Shown here in pieces: positions 49,959-59,889 of a DNA stretch of 64,000 nucleotides. Below the pieces are notes generated by a model, which was given only the letters and a program-made list of their open reading frames with translations, was not told the origin of the DNA and ran no database searches. Both the position numbers and the translations under genes were made by a program. The DNA lies in assembly GCA_039545355.1 (NCBI GenBank), contig BCJJ01000013.1:1-64000 (forward strand). The letters run 5' to 3'. Position 1 is the stretch's first letter. Each line of letters opens with the position of its first letter. Origin of the DNA: Trichosporon coremiiforme (lineage: Eukaryota > Basidiomycota > Tremellomycetes > Trichosporonales > Trichosporonaceae).

Positions 49959-50887
49959 CTAAGCTTTGCCCTCCCGCTTCAGCGCGGCCGAGTTGTAGAT
50001 CCACTCGTACGTGCCGGACAGCCGCGTCCACCCGAAAGAGCTGAAGAGCGCCGCCGAGGCATCGTTGTCCTCCTCGATGTAACAGAATCTCGGGATACCC
50101 CTCTGCGTCTCGCGGTCGACGTGCCGGCGCAGAACAGCCTTCGCGAGTCCCTTCCGCCGGTACTCGGGCATAGTGTACAGCGCGCCGATGCTTCCGTCGC
50201 CGTGCGTGAAGACCCAGACTTGCACCTTTCCTTCTTTGTTGCGCAAGACTGTAGCACATCCGGAGCGTTCACGGTAATAGTCGAGGGAGCGGTAGCCGCT
50301 GTAGTCGTAGAACTGGAGTCAGCAAGATCAAGAGAATCACGTACGGCTTGTGCGTCCTCTGGCCGCCCGACGTCAAACGTGAGCCCCGCCAGGTCCTCGG
50401 GCGCCTCGATCGTAGACGCGCCCCACCCCTCGCCCGGCGCGTAGATATAGGTGACGTCCCGCTTCGGTGCGTCGAGAAGACCCCTGACTACTGCCCCGAA
50501 CAATTCGGGCACGGCACCCCAGACTGGCTGCTCCGAATACTTCGCCATCATCTCAATGACGGCTTCGCAGACGGCCTCGGACGCCTTGCTCAGCCACGCC
50601 TGCTGAACGTCCGACGGCGCGCCCGAGAGAGCGTGGTACACACGCTGCTGTTCCGACGGCGCAGGCAGAGCCACGGTCACGAGCCAGTCGTACTCCCCCA
50701 GTCCGAGGGAGGAGAGGTACGCTGCGTTGATCTCCCCGCCGCCTGCGGCTCGAGGGGGGAAGTTCGCATATACCGGCGTCAGGGAGGGATTGGACATGAG
50801 CGTTCCGACGAAGACGAGGGAGGAGGGGAGCTGCGTGCGCAGGAGGGGGAACAGCGTCGAGGGATCGGGGTGGACGTGCAGCGGCAT
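49959..50887 (-). CDS. GNAT-family N-acetyltransferase
   Basis: Model: 50345-50887 joined to 49959-50312, with a 32-nt intron (GTACGT donor, CTGAC branch, CCAG acceptor, phase 0), 298 residues. The C-terminal third has the GNAT acetyl-CoA site: 'GSIGALYTMPEYRRKGLAKAVL' (Q/R-x-x-G-x-G/A type loop) and 'CYIEEDNDASAALFSSFGWTR'. The N-terminal two thirds resemble the poorly characterised front domain of glycine-N-acyltransferase-like (FR47) proteins. Substrate unknown. The unspliced frame runs on into unrelated sequence, which supports the intron. Confidence 0.85.
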
Positions 50888-51266
50888 CGTGCTGTTATGC
50901 CGCAGGCTCGAAGACTTCGAGGACTTCGCGGAGTGGGTACCAGCAACAAGCTCACGAAAACATGAACTCGAGACGGCGGTAATCTCGGATATGGCCTGTG
51001 GGCGGGCCAAATAAAGGCACCGGCGAATTCCTCGGCGTCCTTGACACCCGACACACTCGAGACACGTTGAGTTTGTTGTTGATGCATGCTTAACACGTCG
51101 CATAACTCGAGAAGAGGTCCATCTGCACATCTGGCGCACACGTCGCAAACGCCGTGTCCCATCTCGACCAACCGAACAATGTCCCGCTGGATCCGTGAGA
51201 TCTCGAGCCCATGTCGAATATTGAAACGAAACAGCTAGCGCACGCGTTATCTCGCGCCGACCCCAT

Positions 51267-51297
51267 TCCTAACCCCATAACCCTATGAACCCCCTAA
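51267..51297. repeat. Interstitial telomere-like sequence
   Basis: CCTAACCCCATAACCCTATGAACCCCCTAAG resembles about four degenerate copies of the CCCCCTAA telomere unit, in the same orientation as the array at base 1. It lies between the GNAT and SET genes. Confidence 0.45.
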
Positions 51298-51475
51298 GTC
51301 ATCAGTCCATTGCGGGTACGTTCAGCGACATCTGAAGTCCCTGTCTCAGCATATAGTACATTGTATGCGCGCGGGCGGGCCAATCTTCCCGGCACGGCAT
51401 CTCTAAGACCCCATCTACTTCCCATCTATTTTTCCAACACGTTTGGGTGATCGGGCGGCGCGGGCTTACGAGAGC

Positions 51476-53125
51476 TCACATCTCCCCAGCTTCCCGGCGG
51501 CAGCGGTCACACTGGCAAGCTCCGCCGAGCGGCCCCTTGGCCCACTCTCGGCGCTCGTCGACGGGCAGCCGGATGTCGCAGTAGTGGTTGAGGACCTCGT
51601 CACCCTTCCGCAGACCGGCGTCGAGGGCGATGCGCTCCGGACGGGCCGTGAGAACGATGCGTCCCGCCCAGTCCCACGAGACGTTGGGGTCACAGTCGTG
51701 GTTCGCCAAACACCAGTACGGGTGCACCGCCGCGACGTCGGGCTTGCCGTCGAGCGGGTTCTTGCGCGCGCTCGCCGTGCCGCGGAACTTGGCGTACAGC
51801 GTGTTGAGCACCCACGTGTCGTACTGCGGGTTGGCGAAGAAGTCGACGTCCATCGACTCGAGGATGTGCAACGGCGTCTCGAGGTTGTACTTGAACGACC
51901 AGGGCAGGGCGGGAACAGTCGAGAAGTCGCCCCAGATGTACTTGACCTCGGGCACGTCGAGAGGATGGAGCTCACCGTGAGCCGCAATCGCGAGCACACG
52001 TGCGAGCAGTAGCAGGTGCAAGCTCTCGTCCGCCTGGGATGGCTCGGGGTCCTTGCCAATCTCGTCGGTGCCGGTGCCGCAGACAGCGGGGTGATAGCGC
52101 TCCTGCGCGGCGTCGGCGCAGAACTCGCTGCAGAACACGGTGTCATAGCACTCGTCGCAGTTGACGACACCCTCGAGATTACGGGGGAGCTGCGTGCTGC
52201 ACGCGTCGCACACGCTGTCCTTCATGCGGTTGCTGGCAGTCAGCAGACTGTACTCCTCGAGCACCTTCTCGCCGGGCGCGATGTCCTCAGTCGCGAACAC
52301 CCCGAGCTGCGAGCACGTTGCGCCCTCAACGGCAGCGCCATCTACGAGGACAGGGAGTGTCGCGACCTGCACGGCGCACTTCGGTGCCATAGTCTTCAGT
52401 GTCTCGTTCAGCTCAGCGAGCGACTCGGGGGCGAAACGGTCGGGCTCATGCGCATTCCACGGGTACACTTCGCGGCGGACCAGGGCTGTGTCGGGGAGTG
52501 AGCAGTCGGGGGAGAAGAGGTCGTCTGGGATGCGGCCGACGCGGGACTTGACGGCGGCCTCAAGCGATTCACGAGTGGCGATGAGGGCGGCGTTGTTCGG
52601 TGCAGCGTCCAGGCCGCGCTTGACGAACGTCGCCGCGGACTTGAGACACCCGACCTCGATCAGAGCGCGGGCGAGGAGGGTATACGCCTGGACAGATCCA
52701 AGATGGTGGAGGTCATCGCCGGCTGGGGGTGCTTCAGTGTCGGAGAGTACTCGCGGGACACCAGAGTATACCTCGAGAGCCTCAAGAGCTTCGTCATGGA
52801 ACTCGAGACCCTCGGTGCTCGCCTCATCGGATAGGAGGAGGGCGCGGTAGGCATCGCCAGCGGCGAGGTCCGGGTAGCCGAGAAGCGAGTGCACCCTGCT
52901 GCGCTGGAGATAAGCGACGAGGTCGTAGGGTGACTGCTCTAGGCGGTCAGTGATGGTCGAACGAGCGGCGAGGAGTGCAGTGATGTTGTGGACATCGTCC
53001 TCGTCGTCAGAGAAGTTTAGGGGGGTCGGCTTGGCATCGTCGGCTGCTGGACCACGGTAAAGCTTGCGCTGCACGTCATCGGCGTCGGCTGGCTGAGGCG
53101 GAGCTGGGATATCGGCCAAAGTCAT
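51476..53125 (-). CDS. SET-domain protein with TPR-like N-terminus and MYND-type zinc finger (SMYD-like)
   Basis: 549 residues, single exon, ATG at 53125. A helical N-terminal half with tetratricopeptide-like repeats ('YLQRSRVHSLLGYPDLAAGDAYRALLL', 'AYTLLARALIEVGCLKSAATFV') leads into a SET domain split by a zinc finger: 'LGVFATEDIAPGEKVLEE' is the SET start; 'CDACSTQLP...CDECYDTVFCSEFCADAA' is the MYND-like insert; 'WCLANHDCDPNVSWDW' is the NHxCxPN SAM/lysine-site motif; 'GDEVLNHYCDI' and 'CQCDRCRRE' complete the SET and post-SET. Predicted protein-lysine methyltransferase; target unknown. Confidence 0.9.
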   Translation of the reverse strand: MTLADIPAPPQPADADDVQRKLYRGPAADDAKPTPLNFSDDEDDVHNITALLAARSTITDRLEQSPYDLVAYLQRSRVHSLLGYPDLAAGDAYRALLLSDEASTEGLEFHDEALEALEVYSGVPRVLSDTEAPPAGDDLHHLGSVQAYTLLARALIEVGCLKSAATFVKRGLDAAPNNAALIATRESLEAAVKSRVGRIPDDLFSPDCSLPDTALVRREVYPWNAHEPDRFAPESLAELNETLKTMAPKCAVQVATLPVLVDGAAVEGATCSQLGVFATEDIAPGEKVLEEYSLLTASNRMKDSVCDACSTQLPRNLEGVVNCDECYDTVFCSEFCADAAQERYHPAVCGTGTDEIGKDPEPSQADESLHLLLLARVLAIAAHGELHPLDVPEVKYIWGDFSTVPALPWSFKYNLETPLHILESMDVDFFANPQYDTWVLNTLYAKFRGTASARKNPLDGKPDVAAVHPYWCLANHDCDPNVSWDWAGRIVLTARPERIALDAGLRKGDEVLNHYCDIRLPVDERREWAKGPLGGACQCDRCRREAGEM

Positions 53126-54037
53126 CGGACATGCGCCGGTTGGGTGGATGGATTAAGATGAGTTGGAGACGTTGGGTGGCAAAAAAGTCTAAGCGGGAGA
53201 AAATTGGGTCACGGGCCGGCGATCCCCGGCCCTGGTCCAACGCGGCATCCATTCACACTCAGACTGTGTTGGTCTGCGCATTCTGCGTCCCGTATCTGTG
53301 GGTGGGTGCACGCTGTCGTGCGAAGAAGACAGAGTCATCTCTGCATGGCGTCTTGGGCATGCAGAAAAGGGTGTGGACGACCTGCATATGCATATGCGGT
53401 GTACAGATCCATAAGTAGCCGGAACTCTTGTGTAGACGGCAGAACTGCTGTCGGTCACTCAGGGCCAATCGAGCGGTACAATGACATTCCGGGGTGTCGC
53501 GATGTGCTGCAGGTCTGTATGAAGCACAACCCCCAACACCCCCCTCTTACCACGATTGTGGTACTTGGGATGCACGCTGCCGACTGGCAACTGGGGCTTG
53601 TGTACTTCTTGTGTACCACCCGTCTCACCTGTGCACCACTTCGGAGGCATGAGCTCTCCCTACCACCCCCGCAGCTTGGCCAGGGCGGCACAGCCAGAGG
53701 GAAGGCGGCTGGGATACCTCAAACTCGGCGAACAGGAACCCCTGGTCCGAGTCGCTGCCGCCCATAGACCGGAGACCGGAGACCGCAGAGATCGTAGACC
53801 GCAGAGATCGTAGACCCATTGGAGAGTGCATCAGAGGCAGACCGTTGCGAACATGTTCAAACGCGGCTGTAGAATCTAGACTGCCCGGGGTCCAAGCAAC
53901 GATGTTGCTCGTAGGGTGGCTAGACTTGAACTGATCAACAGAGAATGTGGTTGCATAGGATGGCCAGATGGCCACTTATATATCTACAGGCAGCTAGAGA
54001 ACAAAGAGACTAGTCACGTGATTTCCAACACGGCAGT
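53126..54037. other. Intergenic with short tandem repeats
   Basis: About 900 bp with no supportable gene. Short direct repeats occur at about 53769-53815 (GACCGGAGACC, then AGACCGCAGAGATCGT twice). The right end is the insertion site of the miniature LTR element. Confidence 0.5.
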
Positions 54038-54617
54038 TGTTGGGATATGGAAAAACGGGAATTAATTACTATTAGGCTGCTGGACCGCTTATATGCTAAT
54101 TCCAACACTCCCCTCGGCACTGGAGGCTAATAGTGGCTGCCCCGGCACCTGTTTTAAGGTTGACGCTTGCAGCTCCCCTGTTTTTACATCAGCGTGGGTT
54201 CCCACACCGCTCCCCTGCGTGACTCTTTTTGTGGTCGTTCTGCGAGGGTCGAACGCTGGATCCCATGGGTTCAGATAGTGTGACTCTTAATCTGTTGGGA
54301 TATGGAAAAACGGGAATTAATTACTATTAGGCTGCTGGACCGCTTATATGCTAATTCCAACACTCCCCTCGGCACTGGAGGCTAATAGTGGCTGCCCCGG
54401 CACCTGTTTTAAGGTTGACGCTTGCAGCTCCCCTGTTTTTACATCAGCGTGGGTTCCCACACCGCTCCCCTGCGTGACTCTTTTTGTGGTCGTTCTGCGA
54501 GGGTCGAACGCTGGATCCCATGGGTTCAGATAGTGTGACTCTTAATCTGTTGGGATATGGAAAAACGGGAATTAATTACTATTAGGCTGCTGGACCGCTT
54601 ATATGCTAATTCCAACA
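54038..54617. mobile_element. Miniature LTR (TRIM-like) element: LTR-internal-LTR-internal-LTR
   Basis: A 70-bp sequence beginning TGTTGG and ending CCAACA occurs at 54038-54107, 54293-54362 and 54548-54617. Between the copies are two identical 185-bp internal segments (54108-54292 and 54363-54547), so the period is 255 bp and I see no mismatch between units. The outer edges are flanked by GGCAGT on both sides (54032-54037 and 54618-54623), a target-site duplication. There is no coding capacity beyond a 61-codon frame of no known type. TG...CA ends, terminal direct repeats and flanking duplication fit a terminal-repeat retrotransposon in miniature in tandem, as produced by recombination between LTRs. 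Movement would need proteins from elsewhere. Confidence 0.8.
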
Positions 54618-54702
54618 GGCAGTATATGAATGTCCCAGACCATAGGATCTCCAAGGATCCGCCCAGCGAGCGCTTGCTTTGGTGAGGTGGTAATACGTCC
54701 TA

Positions 54703-54773
54703 ACATCTATGGTGAAATGGTATCATGCATCGTTGCCATCGATGCGGTGGGGGTTCGATTCCCCCTGGATGTA
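54703..54773 (+). tRNA. tRNA-Gly(GCC), intronless
   Basis: 71 nt with a complete cloverleaf: acceptor ACATCTA/TGGATGT with discriminator A, anticodon stem CATCG/CGATG around TT-GCC-AT, and T arm GGGGG-TTCGATT-CCCCC. It is followed by TTTT within 5 nt. It is identical to the gene at 48033-48110 apart from that copy's 7-nt intron. It lies about 85 bp downstream of the miniature LTR element. Confidence 0.95.
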
Positions 54774-54911
54774 TCTTTTATGCTTTTGGAGTCTGCATGC
54801 ATGAAGAGCACGAGGAAAGCACTGAGCGAATGGGAAGAAGAGAGTTGGGGACATGGTTTCGTGGACGACGTTGCGGGGAGAGCGAAAAGCTTTTGGTTCC
54901 AGGGGCACCTC

Positions 54912-55359
54912 TCACGACGCCGGGTTGAAGCGTTTCAACAGGGCGCGGTCGAACTTGGGCAGCTGAGGCATGTCGACCCATGCGTTTGCCCAGGCTCTGA
55001 ACCCATAGTCCTTCGCCATGAGGGCAAAGCGCCGGATCTCCTCCTTCTCAGATAGGGAGAAATGGTCCGGCCACGGAATCACCTTGCGCGCCTGGTGTCA
55101 GTGAGCCCATCAAGGAACTTGCCATCTGCATAGCCTTGCCGACGAAACTGGCTCCAATCTCACGCCACCCTTCAAAGTCGCGCGGAACCTGTTCATCGGA
55201 CAGCCGGTACTCCTCGCACATCTCGAACACCTTGTCGAGCACGGCCAGCTTGCACTGGTCTACCGTGATGCGCTCCTCTTCCTGATGAAACTCATGCCGA
55301 TCACTGATCAGGAGAAGGAAGCTCCTCTCGAGAGCGGAGGCGTGGTACTTCTTAAGCAT
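54912..55359 (-). pseudogene. Unrecognised protein gene fragment with frame change
   Basis: The frame from 55359 reads 'MLKKYHASALERSFLLLISDRHEFHQEEE', 'VFEMCEEYRLSDEQVPRDFEGW' and 'GASFVGKAMQM', then near 55090 the coding pattern moves to another frame: 'VIPWPDHFSLSEKEEIRRFALMAKDYGF', 'MPQLPKFDRALLKRFNPAS', stop at 54912-54914. Both halves look like genuine protein, but no good GT-AG intron joins them. Either a one-base lesion or an unusual intron is present. The family is not recognised. Confidence 0.45.
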
Positions 55360-56717
55360 AGCCTGAATACTGCTAGGATGAGAATCAGTGGAGTTGGCTT
55401 TGGCTTGTGCAAACTAACTACTCGTCTTGCAGCTTCGGAGGAGACGAGACGGTGGCTGTGGGGCACCATGTTTGGTTCGAGGTCAAGAGCCAGGCAGCCA
55501 TCAGACCAGCTCATGGCCCCATGATGCGCGGCGGCTCAAGTAGAACGCGTAGAATGTCCCTATCTGCCCAGAATCCGGGTTCCTGCTCCCCTAGTCGAGT
55601 GCCAACAACGACTCAGGTTCAAGCAGCTTGAACCTCAACTCCCCCACGGTTGACCGACGTTTGCCCAGAATCCTGTCGCACGAGCAAATCCACTTGTAAC
55701 GCTATGAGGTTTCTCCCACTCCTAACATTGCGCCAGCAAGCCTTCAATCCTTTCGTGGTGTTCGACGTGCCCCACATGCGCCCATCAAGTCTGCCCAAGC
55801 AACTCTTATCTGAAGAACGGAGTGCAGCACATGCTATCTTGTGCCGGTGCCTCGGACCTTGGAGCAAAAGTGGGCTCAAGTTGCCGGTCGGCGACTTGGC
55901 AAATGCGCCGACGCCACGCCGTATTCATCGAGGGCTGTCGTCTTGGGTACGGCAGCTGGACGGTCGAGTCAGCCACTGGCCCGAAGCTGGCAGCATTGGT
56001 GTCGCTTGGCGCACAGGCAGCTCTGCAGAAAGTGGTGTCGTTACGGGCGCCGTAGGCTGCGATGTTTCGGCGCGTCGCTGTTCCGCGCTTTCGCGTCGTT
56101 CGGTCCGCGCCCGCGTATCTCAGCATCAATCCAACGATCCACTCGGTCTCAGTCTCCTTGATTTCCATCAACGGCGGCGAACAACGTCGAGCAACATGCA
56201 CATGATCTCGTACAGCATGCACATGACGCGTTCGACCAGCCACCGTACATGAGTGCCCGTGTGCGAATCACCGTTCTCCACTGTACGCGGCCCTGCTAAG
56301 TCGCCGTTGGGCCCTGAGAGCATCGCGTTATCTGGGCCGTGGTGGAACGACCAAAATAGCACCCCCCATTCTCTCTTTTACTTGTGCACCATGCGGTTCC
56401 TTCGTGCAGGCGGACGAGCACAAGGGGCCGCTGGAAATGCAGGATCCGATCGCGTCCAGCCTTGGTAGCTTTACGATAGGCCCCCCGCCGCGCGCCGGCC
56501 CCTGGCCCCAGGAGCCGGAACGGCGTCTGGAGTTTCCACATGCAGCAAACAGAGTAAGGTTTTGCAGGCACTCCAGGTGGGGAGGATGGACATTGCAGAC
56601 TAAGGAGAATCTGTTGCCTGCTGCCTGAGGCCTGTTGCCTGCTGCCCATCGCCGCCGGACGCTTCCGCATAACCGGAACCCAAGAGCCCTTGGTATCGCT
56701 CCATCTACCATTCGAAC
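55360..56717. other. Intergenic or decayed coding sequence
   Basis: About 1.35 kb with overlapping open frames on both strands (for example 55650-56252 plus and 55806-56243 minus). None has a recognisable motif or clean gene structure. It may contain the 5' part of the fragment to its left and the promoter of the permease to its right. Confidence 0.4.
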
Positions 56718-58844
56718 ATGAGCTGGAACGACCGCGACCCAGACGCGAACCACGCCGGCTTCGACGAACACGGCTACGACATCGGCGCGCACAGCTTCAG
56801 CACTGCCGCGGGCGGTGGGGCGCGCAACGGCTATCCGGGCCAGTCGCACATGCAGCGCACGGCTGCGTCGCATGATGAGCTGTACGGGCACCCCCAGATG
56901 AACTTTTCCCAGCCGCGCGGAGGGTACGACTCGAACGACCCCCGCTCCGTGCACCGCGAGTACTACGAGGGCGACGCACCCGAGAGTCATGGGCCCGATG
57001 GACATCTGGCCGGCCCGTCGTCTTCCTACGTGCCGTACGAGCAGCCGCGCCGCCTGCCGCCCACATCCCAGCAGACCGTGCAGCCAGACGCGTACGCCGA
57101 CACGCGGCTGAGCCAGTCCGTCGAGTCACACGGGGTATACTACGACGCTCCGGGATGGGACGGCGATTCGGACGAGAAGCACTACGCCTATGCGGCTCCA
57201 GACGCCTACGGCGACGAGAAGAAGAACAGCACGAACAGCTACGAACCCTACGCCGTCGTCGAGAACTACAGGAACCCGAGCGTTGCGTCTTTGCCGCTGG
57301 GGTCGAAGGTAGACATCGACAGCGGACGGGATCCCCTCGAGCCACCACCGCCGAAGAAGAGGAAGGGGTTCTGGGGCCGCATGTTCTCTAACCACGTCGA
57401 GGAGAAGGGTATCGAGCGCATTCCCGAGAGCGAACGGAGCAGCAGACATCTCCCCGGTCTGCTCCTGCTTTGGTTCAGTGTGAACCTAGTCGTGTCGACG
57501 TTCCCCATTGGTGTGAGTATAGACCGCGACGCGACGTCGGCCGCGATGGCCGGGCTCGGTGTGGATACTGTGACTGACGCCCAGCTCCTCGCTCAAGCCT
57601 ACTTCGGGCTCAGCTTCCGCATGGCCGTCTGCGCCAATGTCGTCTTCACGGCTGTCGGCGCGGCGTGCTGCGCGTACATCGCGACACTCGGTCCCCAGAC
57701 GGGTCTCCGCACGATCGTTCTCTCGCGCTACTCTGTCGGCTTCGCGGGCGGAACCCTGTTCGCGATCCTGAACATTCTGACTCAGCTCGGATTCTCGTGC
57801 ACCGCCGTGATTCTCGGCGGCCAAACTCTGACCAACGTCTCGTCCCAGAAGATCCCGCTCGAGGCGTCGATCGTGATTGTTGGATTCTTGGCTCTGCTTC
57901 TCTGTTTCGTCGGCTACCAGGCCGTGCACTACTGGGAGCGCGTGGCTTGGGTCGTCCAGCTCGCCTTCTTCTGCTGTCTCTGGGCCCTGGGCGGAAAGGA
58001 GGGCTACCACCTACGCGCGCAGGAGGCGGTTCAGCCGACGGGCAAGGCGTTCGCGGCCGGATTCCTGTCTTACGGCGGGATCGTCTTCTCGTCTGCTGCT
58101 GGATGGGCCCCCGTCGCCGCCGACTTCAACTGCCGCCTGCCCACGCGCACGTCCCGCACCCTAGTCTTCGCCCTGACGTGGTTCGGGCTGATGCTTCCGC
58201 TCGTCTTCGTCGAGACTCTCTCTGCGGCACTCATGACTGTGCCGGCGTACTCGAGCGCCTTTGAGGAGGGCGATGCGGGCGGTGTCTTGGCTCGCGCGTT
58301 CCAGCCCTGGCACGCCGGCGGCAAGGTCATCATGGGCATCATGGCGTTCAGCATTGTCGCCAACGTCGCGCCAAACACTTACTCTGCCGCTCTGAGTGCC
58401 CAGATCCTGCTGCCGTGGTTCCAACGCGTCCCGCGCGCGTTCTGGTGCGTCTTCATGTTCTGCGCGTACACTGCCGCGGCGATCGGAGGGCGCGAGCACT
58501 TCTCCGAGGTACTCAGCAACTTCCTCTCGATCCTCGGGTACTGGGTTGCGTTCTTCGTCGTTGTGCTCCTCGAAGAGTTCCTCATCTTCCGTAGGAAGAT
58601 TGGAATCGACCTCGAGGCGTATGATAATTGGCGCGAACTTCCCATCGGAGCTGCGGGCATCTTCGCGTGCTGCTGCGGTGCTGCTGGCGCGGTTGTGTCC
58701 ATGGCCCAGGTGTGGTACGTTGGCCCCATTGCCGCCCTGTTCTCCAAGGAGGGAGGAGACCTCGGATTCGAGATGAGCGCGGCAGTCACCGCCATCATCT
58801 ACCCGCCCCTCCGATGGCTCGAGATCAAGTACACTGGCCGATAG
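56718..58844 (+). CDS. NCS1-family purine-cytosine permease (Fcy2-like)
   Basis: 708 residues, single exon. The first 230 residues are hydrophilic, rich in Tyr, Ser, Asp and Pro, and probably cytosolic and disordered; Fcy2-type proteins usually have about 80 there. The transporter core begins 'RHLPGLLLLWFSVNLVVSTFPIG' and runs through about 12 membrane segments, with 'GPQTGLRTIVLSRYSVGF' typical of the NCS1 purine-cytosine/FCY2 branch, and 'ADFNCRLPTRTSRTLVFALTW' in the loop after segment 6. It ends 'PPLRWLEIKYTGR'. Likely proton-coupled uptake of cytosine and purines at the plasma membrane. The long N-terminus could carry regulatory or sorting sites. Confidence 0.92.
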   Translation: MSWNDRDPDANHAGFDEHGYDIGAHSFSTAAGGGARNGYPGQSHMQRTAASHDELYGHPQMNFSQPRGGYDSNDPRSVHREYYEGDAPESHGPDGHLAGPSSSYVPYEQPRRLPPTSQQTVQPDAYADTRLSQSVESHGVYYDAPGWDGDSDEKHYAYAAPDAYGDEKKNSTNSYEPYAVVENYRNPSVASLPLGSKVDIDSGRDPLEPPPPKKRKGFWGRMFSNHVEEKGIERIPESERSSRHLPGLLLLWFSVNLVVSTFPIGVSIDRDATSAAMAGLGVDTVTDAQLLAQAYFGLSFRMAVCANVVFTAVGAACCAYIATLGPQTGLRTIVLSRYSVGFAGGTLFAILNILTQLGFSCTAVILGGQTLTNVSSQKIPLEASIVIVGFLALLLCFVGYQAVHYWERVAWVVQLAFFCCLWALGGKEGYHLRAQEAVQPTGKAFAAGFLSYGGIVFSSAAGWAPVAADFNCRLPTRTSRTLVFALTWFGLMLPLVFVETLSAALMTVPAYSSAFEEGDAGGVLARAFQPWHAGGKVIMGIMAFSIVANVAPNTYSAALSAQILLPWFQRVPRAFWCVFMFCAYTAAAIGGREHFSEVLSNFLSILGYWVAFFVVVLLEEFLIFRRKIGIDLEAYDNWRELPIGAAGIFACCCGAAGAVVSMAQVWYVGPIAALFSKEGGDLGFEMSAAVTAIIYPPLRWLEIKYTGR

Positions 58845-59831
58845 TTGTAATCAGATGATGAAATTCAGTCGTGCATCGTGTTGATAGCTGGAGAGCGCCG
58901 TTACGAGGAGAGGATCAGATCTTAAGCGACTAACCACGTTCCGCAAAGATGTCACCTCCGGTCCACGGCGCCGATTGCGCACCGGGTGGTTCATTGGCTG
59001 TCTCTCGGGTCGGACGGACGCGGGGGATTTGGTTGGAGCAGTGAATCAGCTTCTAGACCGCGTGCATACGAAACAGCAGAAAGGGTTGCACAGCGCCGAG
59101 CGGGGGTGCGGTCAGCAATCGAGCAATCGAGCAATCGAAGGGGGAGGGGAAGAAGGTGAGCCAATGGCTTGGAGCGGTTTGTGCAAGTAAGGTTCAAGGA
59201 CGACGGGTGCCAGCGTCAAGCGAGGTAGGTTCCTGAATCCAAAGGCTCGGTCAACGTCAGCAACCATGACAATTCACTGGACGGCAACGATGCATACCGA
59301 GTCCACGGTGGTTGAGCCGCTGGAATGCACAGGTTGACTGGATGCACTGTGACGCGCAGGGTTATGAATGCATTGCTGACAACATGGGCCTCCTCCTGCT
59401 CGCATCAGCCGTTGGCTGACGATATCTCGGGATCCAAAGTGGGACGGTGGCTGCGGGGGTATGTCGGCTGCCGGCAATCTCACGCCCATGACCCCGTTCA
59501 CCCCCCCGTTCACCCCCCGTTTACCCCCCGGGTCCACAATTCCCTCTGCTCTTTCCCCCAAGTCACGCGGTTCACCCCCAGGGCATACACTAACAGGCGG
59601 CCCCGAACAGTCCGGGACATGTTCCGTGAGTCCCTCTCCACGGACACTCACTCTCTGCTTCTCTACTTCTTAACTGAGCCCAGGTGCCTGCACACACCAT
59701 CGACAGTGACAGACAGGCTCCGGTGACTCCAGACTCCAGCCTCGCTACTAGTCTCACCCTGCACCCGGCTCGATCGACGACCGTCCCTCGTGCCGTGCCA
59801 ACGCATTCACACACGACCAACTTCCACAGAG
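58845..59831. other. Intergenic with C-rich repeats
   Basis: About 1 kb between same-strand genes. A strongly strand-biased C-rich stretch at about 59490-59540 repeats CCCCCGTTCAC/CCCCCGTTTAC three times. CAATCGAG occurs three times in a row near 59117-59138. No gene recognised. Confidence 0.5.
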
Positions 59832-59838
59832 TATATAT
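59832..59838 (+). promoter_or_regulatory. TATA box (TATATAT)
   Basis: TATATAT lies 52 bp before the ATG at 59890, followed by a pyrimidine-rich CT stretch that runs to the start codon. Confidence 0.65.
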
Positions 59839-59889
59839 CCCCTCCCTCCCCCTTCTACTCCCCCACTCCCCCCAACTCTCCACACCACC

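Noticed and set aside
54093..54533. Two identical 61-codon frames as genes
   Set aside because: They lie within the repeated internal segments of the miniature LTR element and carry no motif.
59460..59590. C-rich repeats as an internal telomere
   Set aside because: The units are CCCCCGTTCAC-like, not CCCCCTAA, so they do not match the telomere repeat.
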